IMG/VR virus record: IMGVR_UViG_3300044491_003445 | Location: 1-36,454 of that record | DNA length: 36,454 nt | Reading direction: 5' to 3' (one strand) | DNA from: a virus | Shown here: positions 1 through 9,300 of the stretch, piece after piece | Layout of the letters: each line of letters begins with the position of its first letter | How positions within the stretch are numbered: the stretch's first letter is position 1 | The notes under the pieces: model-generated | Databases searched by the model: none | What the model saw: the letters and a program-made list of their open reading frames with translations, nothing else | What the model was told of the DNA's origin: nothing | Translations under genes and position numbers: made by a program

Positions 1-366
1 GTCGGTAATATTTAAGATCTGACCATCATCAATGACCAGATCTTGAGAAAGTGTATTAAAATATTGATCATCTCCGTGATGAACACCACCTAAATCAGTG
101 AACCCTATCTCAGTTTCATAGTATTGTAAGGCTGTTCCTAGACCAACAGTGGCAAAACCAATCGTTGTTGATTTATTGACGTGCTGTTGTTGTGCAACAA
201 AACCACCATAAGCAGTGAGTGTTGCAACTCCAGTAACATTAAAGTCACCTTTTAATGCACCAACAACATCTAACTTTGTATTTGCTGCTGCGAATGTTGT
301 CCCAATACCAACTCCATTGGAGTTGATTGAGAAGTCTGAACCGTAACCAATACGAATAGTAGGCAT
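1..366 (-). CDS. Tail-fibre-like virion protein, N-terminal part (runs off the window)
   Basis: The reading frame starts with ATG at 366 and stays open for 122 codons to the window edge, so the C-terminus is missing. The protein begins MPTIRIGYGSDFSINSNGVG and contains the VGIGTT-type and LDVVGALKGDFNVTGVATLT-type short beta repeats that also fill the 1099-aa protein immediately upstream in transcription order. This indicates a fibre or fibre-associated virion protein of the same architecture. A good Shine-Dalgarno sequence (GGGGAG) lies about 7 nt before the ATG, in the 14-nt gap after the upstream stop codon, so the two genes are probably co-transcribed from the late promoter near 3720. The exact role (shaft, adaptor or tip) cannot be decided from the fragment. 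Confidence 0.75.
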   Translation of the reverse strand, partial: MPTIRIGYGSDFSINSNGVGIGTTFAAANTKLDVVGALKGDFNVTGVATLTAYGGFVAQQQHVNKSTTIGFATVGLGTALQYYETEIGFTDLGGVHHGDDQYFNTLSQDLVIDDGQILNITD

Positions 367-380
367 CTATTTACTCCCCA

Positions 381-3300
381 TCAAACTGTAATCTTATCAA
401 TGATCGTTGTGACTGTCGCAGATGATGCACTATTCATCGTAACCTTAACTTCTACGTTAGATCCGCTAATTGCACCACTTATACTTCCTAACATATCTCC
501 AGTTGCGATTGCTGATTCCTCAACGACCGTCACAGTTGTGCCATCATGTATCAGTAAGTATTTACCTACTTGATATGAGGAACCTTGAGTTATCTGTATT
601 CTCAGAGAGGCAGAACGGTAAGATGCATGTGCGAATGTTGTTATATTGGTAGCACTTGTTGATGAAACTGCGGTATCAATCTCTGTACCACCACCAAGGC
701 CACCCCATGCACCATTTCCATACCCCTCATAACTGTTAAGATCGGTATTATATCTTATATCTCCATTAACAGGAGATCCATTTCTCTGTGCTGTTGTACC
801 TACTGGAAGTTTAATTCCACCTGTTCCACTGAAATCTGCACCATCAGTTGTGGTCTCTAATCTTAGACTGTTATCGTAATAGAGTTCTACTGCACCATCA
901 TTAAGGAATTTTGCACAGTTTTCAGTTGAACCAGCATTTTTGATTTGTACTTGACTTGCATCAAGAATAAGAATTCCAGTTCCAGCATCTTTAATATATG
1001 AATTACTACCATCATGATAAATCTGTAAGTCGTCACCAGCACCAGCAGTGAACTTGCCGTTATCAGGAACTCTGACTTTACCATCAGAAGTTATACGAAG
1101 TCTTTCAGCAAAACTACCACCAGTTGTTTGAGTGGCAAATTGGATATAGGCATCATCTGCGGCAGACTCACGTTTTACAGAGATTTGTGCAACACTATCT
1201 GTATGATTTTCAAATAACAACTGACCAATAACACCATCATTGGTTCCTTGAGCGGGTTCTCTATTGAATGTGACATCTGCTTCTTTACTACTCGTACCTT
1301 GTAGTTCAAGAAGAGTTCCTGGAGTTGTGTTGATACCAACGCTACCACTAGAAGTTATACGAGCTGCTTCTGCATTGTTCGTAGAAAATGATATAAAGCC
1401 ACTTTCTCTAAGGTAAAGTAATGCGTTATTGCCGTTCTGAATAATATTGAAACCATTAGACGCACCATTACTTCCAGTGGTACTATTAGTCAGTGATAAA
1501 TGAGTTACTGTTGCAGAAGCGGAGTGAATTTCTAATGAAGTTCTGTCAGTTCCAAAATCAGAGGGTGATATTCCAAGACCCATCCTACCAGCAGAATCTA
1601 TCCTAACTCTCTCACTACCATCAGTGTAAACTGTAAATGTATCATTGGCAGGGAATCCAAATGATGAGTTAAGGTCTCCAGTATGGAAGACAGAACTTGC
1701 AATAGAAACATTATTTGTTACCGTTAAGTCATTTCCAATGGTGACATCATTAGGAAGTCCAACTGTGAGTGTTTGACCTGAACTTGATGTCTCAATCTCA
1801 TTTGTTGTACCAGCAATGGTAAACGTTTGACTATCAAGGTCAACACTTTGAGCACCACCACTATCACCTTGGAAATCTAAATCAGATGCTGTTACTTGAG
1901 CATCAACATATGCCTTAATTGATTGCTGAGTAGCCAGTGCAGCTGCACTGTTGGATGCCATATTATCTTCATCAAGTATGGTAGTGATACCAACTAAGGA
2001 TTGTCCTGCAAGTTGAGTACCAACTCGAAGATCGGTGATTGTATGAATACCAGTAGTGACCTGACCGCCACCAACATAAAGGTTCTTAGCAACTCCTACA
2101 CCACCGGCAAACTGAGCTGCGCCAGTAGTAGAACTTGAAGATTGAGTGGCATCATTAGAGTCAAAGACAGCATTAACTGCTAATGTTGTTCCATCAAAAG
2201 TTAGATCAGCACTATCTTCCAGTTCACCAGAAGAACCAGCAATAACAACTCTATTATCTGTTAAGTCTCCAATTGCTGCAGTATCAGCAGAAAGACTATC
2301 AATGTTTGCAGTTCCATCAATATATAAGTCTTTCCATTCTTTTCCAGAGGCACCTAAATCTCTAGTTCCATCTGCTTCGGGCAGTAAATTTCCAGCAACA
2401 GTTAATCCAGCACCAACACTTGCACCTGCACCAACATATAGTTGCTTCTCAACACCAAGACCACCCTGAAGAACTAATGAACCAGTGTCTTTACTTGTGG
2501 ACTGAACTGTGCTATCAATCGTGTTGATACCACTAGTGCTACTGAGATTAAGACTTCCAATTGTCGCAATACCAAGAATAGTAAGGTTGGTGTCAAGAAT
2601 AATATCTTCATTGATAAAGAGGTCTCCGCCAACATAAAGGTCACCACCAGTGGTTGTGATACCACCAGCACCAGCAAGAGTTACTGCAACACCAGTTGCA
2701 GAACCACGAACAGAAAGACCAGTTCCAACAACAACAGAATTAGTGAGATTTGGTCCGCGAAGTTCTCCATCAAATGTAGAGATACCTGTGACGTGAATTG
2801 AACCAACAGTTGCAATACCAAGAATTTCTAGGTTAGTGTCAAGAACAATATCTTCATTGATAAAGAGGTCTCCGCCAACATAAAGGTCACCACCAGTGGT
2901 TGTGATACCACCAGAAGAAGCCAGAGTTGTGATACCAGTAGATTGGAGAGTTCCAGAAACCTCAACACCTATGGCATTGGTATTAAATCTCTTACCATTA
3001 TCATGGTAAAGTTCTACTGAACCATTTTCAGTGAATACTGCTTGAGTTTCATTAAGTGCCGCATTCTTAATGGTTAATGAATTAGAACCAACGATTAAAC
3101 CACCAGTTCCAGTATCGCTAATATATGAATTACTTCCATCATGATAGACTTTTAGGTCTTCTCCATCACCAAAGATTGCCTTGGCATGGTCCTTAAAGTA
3201 TGCGGTGCTACCAAATCCTACAGTGGCACCAGTTCCAATGAGTATATTTCCTACAAACGTCGAAATACCAGAGACGTTTAAGTCACCAATACTGATATCA

Positions 3301-3680
3301 TCAATATTGATATCACCAGTGACAACCATGTCACCTCTAACATATAATGCTGTTTGTCCAGTAGTGACAGGAGAGTGAACTTCAAGTAAGTATCCTGGAG
3401 CGTCGGTTCCTACACCTACTGAACCTGCAATACCAGCATTAACATTTGAAATTGCTGTTAATGTTGTTCCAGCAAGACCAACATTGAGTTCTTCTAAGAA
3501 GGTTCCAACGCCAGTTACATTAATTGTGGTCGCACCAATACCAGTACCCTGGAAAACATGAAGGGTATACTCTGGTACGGTGGTGCCTATACCAACCTTA
3601 TTACTATCAGTGTCCGCAACAATAAGATTGGTGTTGACTTCTATGCCATTCTTGACGACAAAATTCTTATTAATTGCCAT
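381..3680 (-). CDS. Large repetitive tail-fibre protein (1099 aa)
   Basis: The N-terminus MAINKNFVVKNGIEVNTNLI and the many short beta repeats (VGIGT, LYVGGDLFINEDI, GDLTVTNNV, LRITSDGKV) are typical of trimeric phage fibre shafts, particularly in T4-like cyanophages. A YHDGSNSYI..GTG..L/ELYHDN module of about 60 aa occurs twice, near residues 180-240 and 885-950. An 82-residue unit around GGDLYVGGDLFINEDI is also repeated in tandem, as a nearly identical 103-bp DNA repeat. No catalytic or chaperone (peptidase S74) motif is visible at the C-terminus. A perfect T4-type late promoter (TATAAATA, 3723-3716) and a GGGGGAG ribosome-binding site precede the ATG. The role of the product as a distal host-recognition fibre is inferred from composition and repeats; the host receptor is unknown. 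Confidence 0.8.
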   Translation of the reverse strand: MAINKNFVVKNGIEVNTNLIVADTDSNKVGIGTTVPEYTLHVFQGTGIGATTINVTGVGTFLEELNVGLAGTTLTAISNVNAGIAGSVGVGTDAPGYLLEVHSPVTTGQTALYVRGDMVVTGDINIDDISIGDLNVSGISTFVGNILIGTGATVGFGSTAYFKDHAKAIFGDGEDLKVYHDGSNSYISDTGTGGLIVGSNSLTIKNAALNETQAVFTENGSVELYHDNGKRFNTNAIGVEVSGTLQSTGITTLASSGGITTTGGDLYVGGDLFINEDIVLDTNLEILGIATVGSIHVTGISTFDGELRGPNLTNSVVVGTGLSVRGSATGVAVTLAGAGGITTTGGDLYVGGDLFINEDIILDTNLTILGIATIGSLNLSSTSGINTIDSTVQSTSKDTGSLVLQGGLGVEKQLYVGAGASVGAGLTVAGNLLPEADGTRDLGASGKEWKDLYIDGTANIDSLSADTAAIGDLTDNRVVIAGSSGELEDSADLTFDGTTLAVNAVFDSNDATQSSSSTTGAAQFAGGVGVAKNLYVGGGQVTTGIHTITDLRVGTQLAGQSLVGITTILDEDNMASNSAAALATQQSIKAYVDAQVTASDLDFQGDSGGAQSVDLDSQTFTIAGTTNEIETSSSGQTLTVGLPNDVTIGNDLTVTNNVSIASSVFHTGDLNSSFGFPANDTFTVYTDGSERVRIDSAGRMGLGISPSDFGTDRTSLEIHSASATVTHLSLTNSTTGSNGASNGFNIIQNGNNALLYLRESGFISFSTNNAEAARITSSGSVGINTTPGTLLELQGTSSKEADVTFNREPAQGTNDGVIGQLLFENHTDSVAQISVKRESAADDAYIQFATQTTGGSFAERLRITSDGKVRVPDNGKFTAGAGDDLQIYHDGSNSYIKDAGTGILILDASQVQIKNAGSTENCAKFLNDGAVELYYDNSLRLETTTDGADFSGTGGIKLPVGTTAQRNGSPVNGDIRYNTDLNSYEGYGNGAWGGLGGGTEIDTAVSSTSATNITTFAHASYRSASLRIQITQGSSYQVGKYLLIHDGTTVTVVEESAIATGDMLGSISGAISGSNVEVKVTMNSASSATVTTIIDKITV
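2566..2668. repeat. 103-bp direct repeat, copy 1, in the fibre gene
   Basis: Nearly identical to 2812-2914, offset by 246 bp (82 codons). It encodes the GGDLYVGGDLFINEDI unit plus flanks of the 1099-aa fibre. The copies differ at only a few positions, which suggests recent duplication or gene conversion. Confidence 0.85.
2812..2914. repeat. 103-bp direct repeat, copy 2, in the fibre gene
   Basis: Second copy of the unit at 2566-2668. The spacing is a whole number of codons, so recombination between copies would delete or add 82 residues without a frameshift. Confidence 0.85.
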
Positions 3681-3715
3681 TCGGGTTCACTCTCCCCCTA
3701 CTTATTTCTTTTTAT

Positions 3716-3723
3716 TATTTATA
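3716..3723 (-). promoter_or_regulatory. T4-type late promoter (TATAAATA)
   Basis: On the minus strand the sequence reads AGTATAAATAATAAAAAG, a perfect match to the T4 late -10 element recognised through gp55, gp33 and the sliding clamp. It lies about 36 nt before the ATG of the 1099-aa fibre gene, with a GGGGGAG ribosome-binding site between them. It sits in the 67-nt gap after the 866-aa gene, so it probably gives the distal fibre genes their own late transcript. Confidence 0.75.
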
Positions 3724-3747
3724 CTATTTGGAAGTAAAGCAAATGAT

Positions 3748-6348
3748 TTAACTTAAATCTAGTCTCATAATTACTTTGGCTTTGTCTGAACTACCTCCTC
3801 CAAGTTGAGTATCAACGACCTGCACAGACCCATCTGTATATCCCGATCCTCCACCACCACCAGCACGAGAAAAACCTCCAGTGCCACCAGTTGCTCCATT
3901 GCCTCCAGAAGGATATTCTGGTGGACCAACAGCAGATTCTCTAGTATTATCTGCTCTACCTAAACCACCAGTATATTGAATTGCATAACCATCTTTATAT
4001 CCTCTGGTTATAGAACCAGTGTTTGATACCTCAGATCCATCAGCCATTCTAAATTTACTGGTAGCATCAATACCAGGAACGACATCACAAGGAGAATATC
4101 CTTGTCTTGCCCAATAATCTCCTTTGGTACATTTTATTGTTCGTCCGCCTGCTGTGGGAAAGAGTTGTGAAACTTGAGTATCTCCAACATAAACTCCAGT
4201 AGGAGGGTCTATTAATTGACTCCATACACCGTTAGAACCTAATGTACCGTCAGGAATTCTAGGACCACCGACACCACCGGTGCCACCTCTACCTGCTAAT
4301 CCAATTCCACCACCTTTACCGCCATTACCTAAATTACCACCTCCACCCTGTCCAACTACAGCAATTAGACTTGCTCTTCTATAAATGAATGGAGTATTGA
4401 TACTATTAGTTAATCCCGCAATAATGTATTCCGTATTTCTCTCCAAAGTAAATCTAATTCTTGAATATCCACCGTCTCCTCCAGCACCACCATAGGATCC
4501 AGATATACCTTTACCACCATAAAGATCCATTTCTATATCAACATCTCTATCTGGTGCGTATATGCTATAAAGATATCCACCATCACCAGTATTTCTACTT
4601 GATGCTCCAGCAACAAACTCTTGTTCTCCATTTGAGAGATCTGTTTCTTGAATATTAGCAGTTCCATCAGCAGATATTGTTTCAATAATAACTCTCTTTT
4701 GTTGTTGAATATCAACAACATTCGATATTACCGTATCACTTGTCAATGGAGAATTTGATGCAGAAGCAGAAACTACGCAATATACTTTTCTATCCGTATT
4801 AAATGATGTCTCATCAACTGTAATTGATAAAGTGTCTGATCCTTGACCACTAATTACTGCATTCTGATAGATTACTTTATCAACTACAATATCTCTTGGT
4901 GTTTTAACTGGCCTTGTAGAAGTTGTTGTATAATTGTATGCAATATAACCATTTCCATTACCACCATTACCTCCACTGCGACTAAGATTTACTATGTCAC
5001 TTCTATAATCGGAGTTTCCTCCGCCACCGCCACCGCCACCATAAGCGTTGTCAAATCCAGCATGGCCGCCACCAGCAGGTCCACCTGATCCACCACCGCC
5101 GCCACCGCCGCCACCGCCATCAGAAGGACAGTCACCACCAGTGCCACCACTATAGGTTCTAATAGTTCCTCCATTATATGGAAACCAATTATTTGCACTA
5201 TATCCACCACTTGCTGGTCTATTCCAAGAACCTCCGCCACCACCGCCTCCGCCGCCAGCAGATGCTATAAGAGTGCTTCCACGAACAACACCAGAGGCAC
5301 CACCTCCACCGCCGCCACCACCAGACCAACCACGAGGACCAGCACCACCTCCACGACCACCAGGTGCAATATTACTGCCACCAGCGCCACCAAACGACCA
5401 GAATGTTCCCCTTCCTCCACCACCACCTTGACTTCCTATTCTAAAAGAAAAAGGTTGTCCCTGTGCTTGTCCATTAGGTATTGTAAATGAACCATATCTT
5501 CCATTACCACCACCGCCACCGGCACCACCTGAATCGCTACCACCACTACCACCTTGAGCACCAGAAATACTAAAAGATACATTATACCCTGTTGGAGGAA
5601 TATTTACATTATAATTACCGGGTCCAAAACTTTTACTTTCAGAATAATAATTTGTGTCAGTAACAGTATCATCAATAATGACTGTAATTGTTTCTTGTTC
5701 AATATTTTGAGTGGTATAAGTCTTGTTTTCTACTAAAATAGGAGTCGCATTTCCAACACCAACATACCAATTATAAGTGACTGCACCAGAATTATCGGTT
5801 AGTTTAGCACTAATAGTATGTTTTGCTGCATTATTTTTGGTAACAACAACACTTGAGGGTTGTGAAACAATTTCAAGTAATGGATTTATAGTAAGAGTTG
5901 CTGTGGAAGACTGAAGTGGTGCATTAAGAGCAGTTCCTGTCCCTTTATCAGCAGAATCATACTCATCTCCTACATTATATGATATCTCACAAACAAAGGT
6001 TCTTGCATTGTCACCAGGAGTGTCTAAATTACTGATAGTAAGAGATGCTGATGTTGCACCACTAATATTACCACCGTTTGTTAAGTTTCGCAGAGCTCCA
6101 CCTGGTAATGGAGTGCCTGGTATAATTCTATATTGTCTGGTATCAACTTCAGACCACTGAAAAGTAATTGTACCAGCATCATTGTCATTTGCAGCAGTGT
6201 TACCTGGAAATTCTGTGGTTGCTGCAACGGTAAAAGTTACAGAATCACCTTTATTTTTAGTGACATCACTTGGTTGTGTCGTATATGACAGAATTGGACC
6301 ATTAAGGTCCAAATCTGTCTGGATCCGTCTATTAAAATTATTTTCCAT
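3748..6348 (-). CDS. Ig-like / glycine-rich tail adhesin-like protein (866 aa)
   Basis: The N-terminal ~250 residues look like two immunoglobulin-like beta-sandwich repeats (PSDVTKNKGDSVTFTVAA and PSSVVVTKNNAAKHTISA set-ups with TFQWSEV and TYNWYV core strands). Next comes a strongly glycine-rich block at about residues 262-470 with GGGGG runs, another Ig-like stretch near 475-545, and a second glycine-rich block at about 570-860. Long glycine-rich blocks in virion proteins resemble the polyglycine receptor-binding region of gp38-type adhesins of T-even phages and the generic Gly-rich domains of cyanophage fibres. The gene starts 6 nt after the stop codon of the ~1970-aa gene, so it is in the same operon; no clear Shine-Dalgarno sequence is seen. 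The adhesin role is inferred; a structural fibre subunit is the alternative. Confidence 0.7.
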   Translation of the reverse strand: MENNFNRRIQTDLDLNGPILSYTTQPSDVTKNKGDSVTFTVAATTEFPGNTAANDNDAGTITFQWSEVDTRQYRIIPGTPLPGGALRNLTNGGNISGATSASLTISNLDTPGDNARTFVCEISYNVGDEYDSADKGTGTALNAPLQSSTATLTINPLLEIVSQPSSVVVTKNNAAKHTISAKLTDNSGAVTYNWYVGVGNATPILVENKTYTTQNIEQETITVIIDDTVTDTNYYSESKSFGPGNYNVNIPPTGYNVSFSISGAQGGSGGSDSGGAGGGGGNGRYGSFTIPNGQAQGQPFSFRIGSQGGGGGRGTFWSFGGAGGSNIAPGGRGGGAGPRGWSGGGGGGGGASGVVRGSTLIASAGGGGGGGGGSWNRPASGGYSANNWFPYNGGTIRTYSGGTGGDCPSDGGGGGGGGGGSGGPAGGGHAGFDNAYGGGGGGGGNSDYRSDIVNLSRSGGNGGNGNGYIAYNYTTTSTRPVKTPRDIVVDKVIYQNAVISGQGSDTLSITVDETSFNTDRKVYCVVSASASNSPLTSDTVISNVVDIQQQKRVIIETISADGTANIQETDLSNGEQEFVAGASSRNTGDGGYLYSIYAPDRDVDIEMDLYGGKGISGSYGGAGGDGGYSRIRFTLERNTEYIIAGLTNSINTPFIYRRASLIAVVGQGGGGNLGNGGKGGGIGLAGRGGTGGVGGPRIPDGTLGSNGVWSQLIDPPTGVYVGDTQVSQLFPTAGGRTIKCTKGDYWARQGYSPCDVVPGIDATSKFRMADGSEVSNTGSITRGYKDGYAIQYTGGLGRADNTRESAVGPPEYPSGGNGATGGTGGFSRAGGGGGSGYTDGSVQVVDTQLGGGSSDKAKVIMRLDLS

Positions 6349-6354
6349 GTTCTA

Positions 6355-9300
6355 TCAGTTCTGGAAGTTTTGACCACCTACGACTCCGTAGAGACCAGAT
6401 GATGTTGGTGTGTCACCATTAAATATTTTAAAGGAGTAGATATCAGTTCTACTTGCCGTTGTTGTTGGAGTTGGAACCACTCCACCAGGCCAGTAGACAG
6501 GAATAACAACTCCACCAGTTGTTCGGAAGTCATCTATATCTATACTCCGATTTCCGGTAGAATCTTGCTCAACTTTAAGAGAGAATGAAGTTGATCCAGA
6601 AGGAGCATTTTTCAGAGTGAAGTGTGTGATATTTGAGGTTGCAGTACAAATAAATGTCTGTGCTGTTGAGAGGTCAACAGTAGCAACTTGAGCAGCAATG
6701 GTTGCATTACCAACTCTCTCAGAGTATGTCTTAAAGAATACTCTTCCGTCAATATCAAGTGTTGCTTGTGGAGCAGTAGAGTTAATACCAACTGAACTGA
6801 TACCAGAGGCAGACTGAGCAAGCAGTACTGTTGCTCCTGTGCCAACATTTAAAGTTTCAAGTGTAGCAATACCTGCACGAATTCTACCATTCGTACTAGT
6901 GCCACTATCAAAGTCAAATGATGTTGCAGTAATAACACCGACTGGGATGAAATCTCTACAGGTAACAAGACCTGCGAATACTGAGTTTCCATGGACAAGG
7001 AAACTTAGACTTAAACCTGCACCTACATTTTCATGTCTATCACCGACCGTTAGGTTGATACTACTTACAGAAGTTCCAATACCAATAGATCCAAGATCTG
7101 TATTATAAAGGACACCAGAATCATTCGTCCATCCAGCAGCAGATATGTTGACATTTGTTATTGCCGACCCGTCACCATGAAGGAATGTACCTGTGACAAT
7201 TCCAGCATTGACATTACCACCAATATTGGTATCACCTAGAACATGTAGATCATATCCATTTGCTGTGGTTCCAATACCAACACCATCACCATCAACTACA
7301 AGTTGAGTAGTTCCAGCACCAACTTTAAATGTAGCAGCACCTGGTGTGGTTGTTCCAACCCCAACCTGGTCAAATATCATAACATTTTGATTGGTGAAGA
7401 GACTAGTTGCACCAAAACGACGCCAATCATTCTGAACACTATAAATCCAACCAACATATCCACCCTCACTTGGGTTAGCATTATAAACTAAATCTCCTGG
7501 GTTTCCTGCAAGACTTGGAGTTGCAATTCCAACTGTATAGTTTCTAGAAACAGTTGCATCACCTTGAAGGAATAGGTTGTTAGATTCAAGAGCCGCATTT
7601 ACTGTCAATTTATTGTTGACAATAACAGGACCATTGAATTGAGATGATACTTTATTATTTGCGCCGCCCTCAACACGAATTGAGCGAGCAAATCTACCCT
7701 CAACAGGAGTAACAACGTTAAGACTTGGAAGGGTACTGATGTCCTCACCCTCAATCGTCTGGAATGGAGTATCAAAGATTTCTTCACGACCAGTAATCGT
7801 GCTAAGTTTCTTATTGCCTGAGTAGGAAATTCCCCGGTCATTCATACCAGTGTAGAAATTAATTCCACCCTGACGCTTAAGTGACTGTGCAAGTAGTTCT
7901 TCTTCTCCTGAAATAGAACGATCTTGTCTATCAGGTAATGCAGTTGAATAGTTACCAGGACCATAACCAACATACTCAAAGGTATGTCCAGATGCTCTGT
8001 TAATAGAGTGTCTTCTAAGTTCAACTGGATTAGATTTAATTCTTCTAACTACAGAATTAACTGAGTGTATTGTTGGTCTTGTTCCAAGAACGCCACGGAA
8101 TACGTTAATTGGGTTTCCAGTTACAGTAGTTTTAACTCTAACAATTTCATCGTCAATTAATAGGAAGTCACCAATTTTTATATCTAGATTAGAAATTTGA
8201 GTTATATTAACCTCATCACTCGTAGCATTAATAATTGCTGCAGATAATGTAGTAGTAATTCCAGCATAAGTTGGAATCATTCTACCATTTAGATTTTCAC
8301 TATCATTAGTAATAACGCCATCGTTGGCAGATAGACCTTCATGAAGTGCAAATATTGATGATGAGGATTCAGTAAGTATGTTAGTTGCAATACCAACATT
8401 TACCTCAAACTGTGTTAACGAATTAACTTTAGATACAACAAATGATCCATTATACCTAGCATTTGTTGCTCCGGTAACTTTTATTCTTTGTCCTGCAGCA
8501 AATACATGTTTTTGACCAGAAGTGGTTAAGGTTGCAATTCCAACATTGTTGTTATATACAAAAGTATTAATTGATACTGCTTCACCAGTTAATTGTGCGA
8601 ATGATCCAGTCGCATCAGTTGCACCAATACCAGTGGTTGTAAACCCACCAACAGATCTAACAGAGGCAACTGTAATTGAGGTTGCACCACCAACGGGAAC
8701 ATCAGTAATTCTATAAAGTTGATTATAATCAGCAAATCCCTCAGAGTTGACACCACTAATTCTTAAAGTATCTCCAACATTATTATAGATACCTGTTACA
8801 GTTACAATAGCAGAACTAAACCCAGTGTATGTAGAGACACCAGTAACAAACATAGAGTTACCAATACCATATGCACTACCACCATCCATGACAGTGATTG
8901 CAGTAATCTCTCCACTTGATCCAGTTGTAATTTTAGCAGTAGCATGATTACCTACATCAGTTGTAGTATGACCAGTTCCTGCTAACGTAGCATTATAAAG
9001 AGTAGTATTGGCAGATCCATAACCTGCACCAGCACTGGTAATACCAAGAGTGACGATTCTGTTTAGACCGTGATCAAGTGTGCTGGTTACATTATGTGAC
9101 AATGCACTTGAGGATACAATTTCAGTAATACCAATACCAATTTCATTAGCCTTGAAGTATCTGTTGGCCGCCTCTTTTGTAAGACTCTTTCTTGGGTCAT
9201 TAATTACAACCTCACCAATTAAAGATGACCTCGCAAAACTGCGGGATTCCATTGGATCTGCTTCGGGATTATCTCTTTGAGTTTGTGGGAAGAGTGACTT

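Noticed and set aside
5000-5540. Dense CCACCA/CCGCCA repeats suggestive of a repeat array or CRISPR
   Set aside because: They are simply glycine codons of the polyglycine block on the minus strand; there are no unique spacers.
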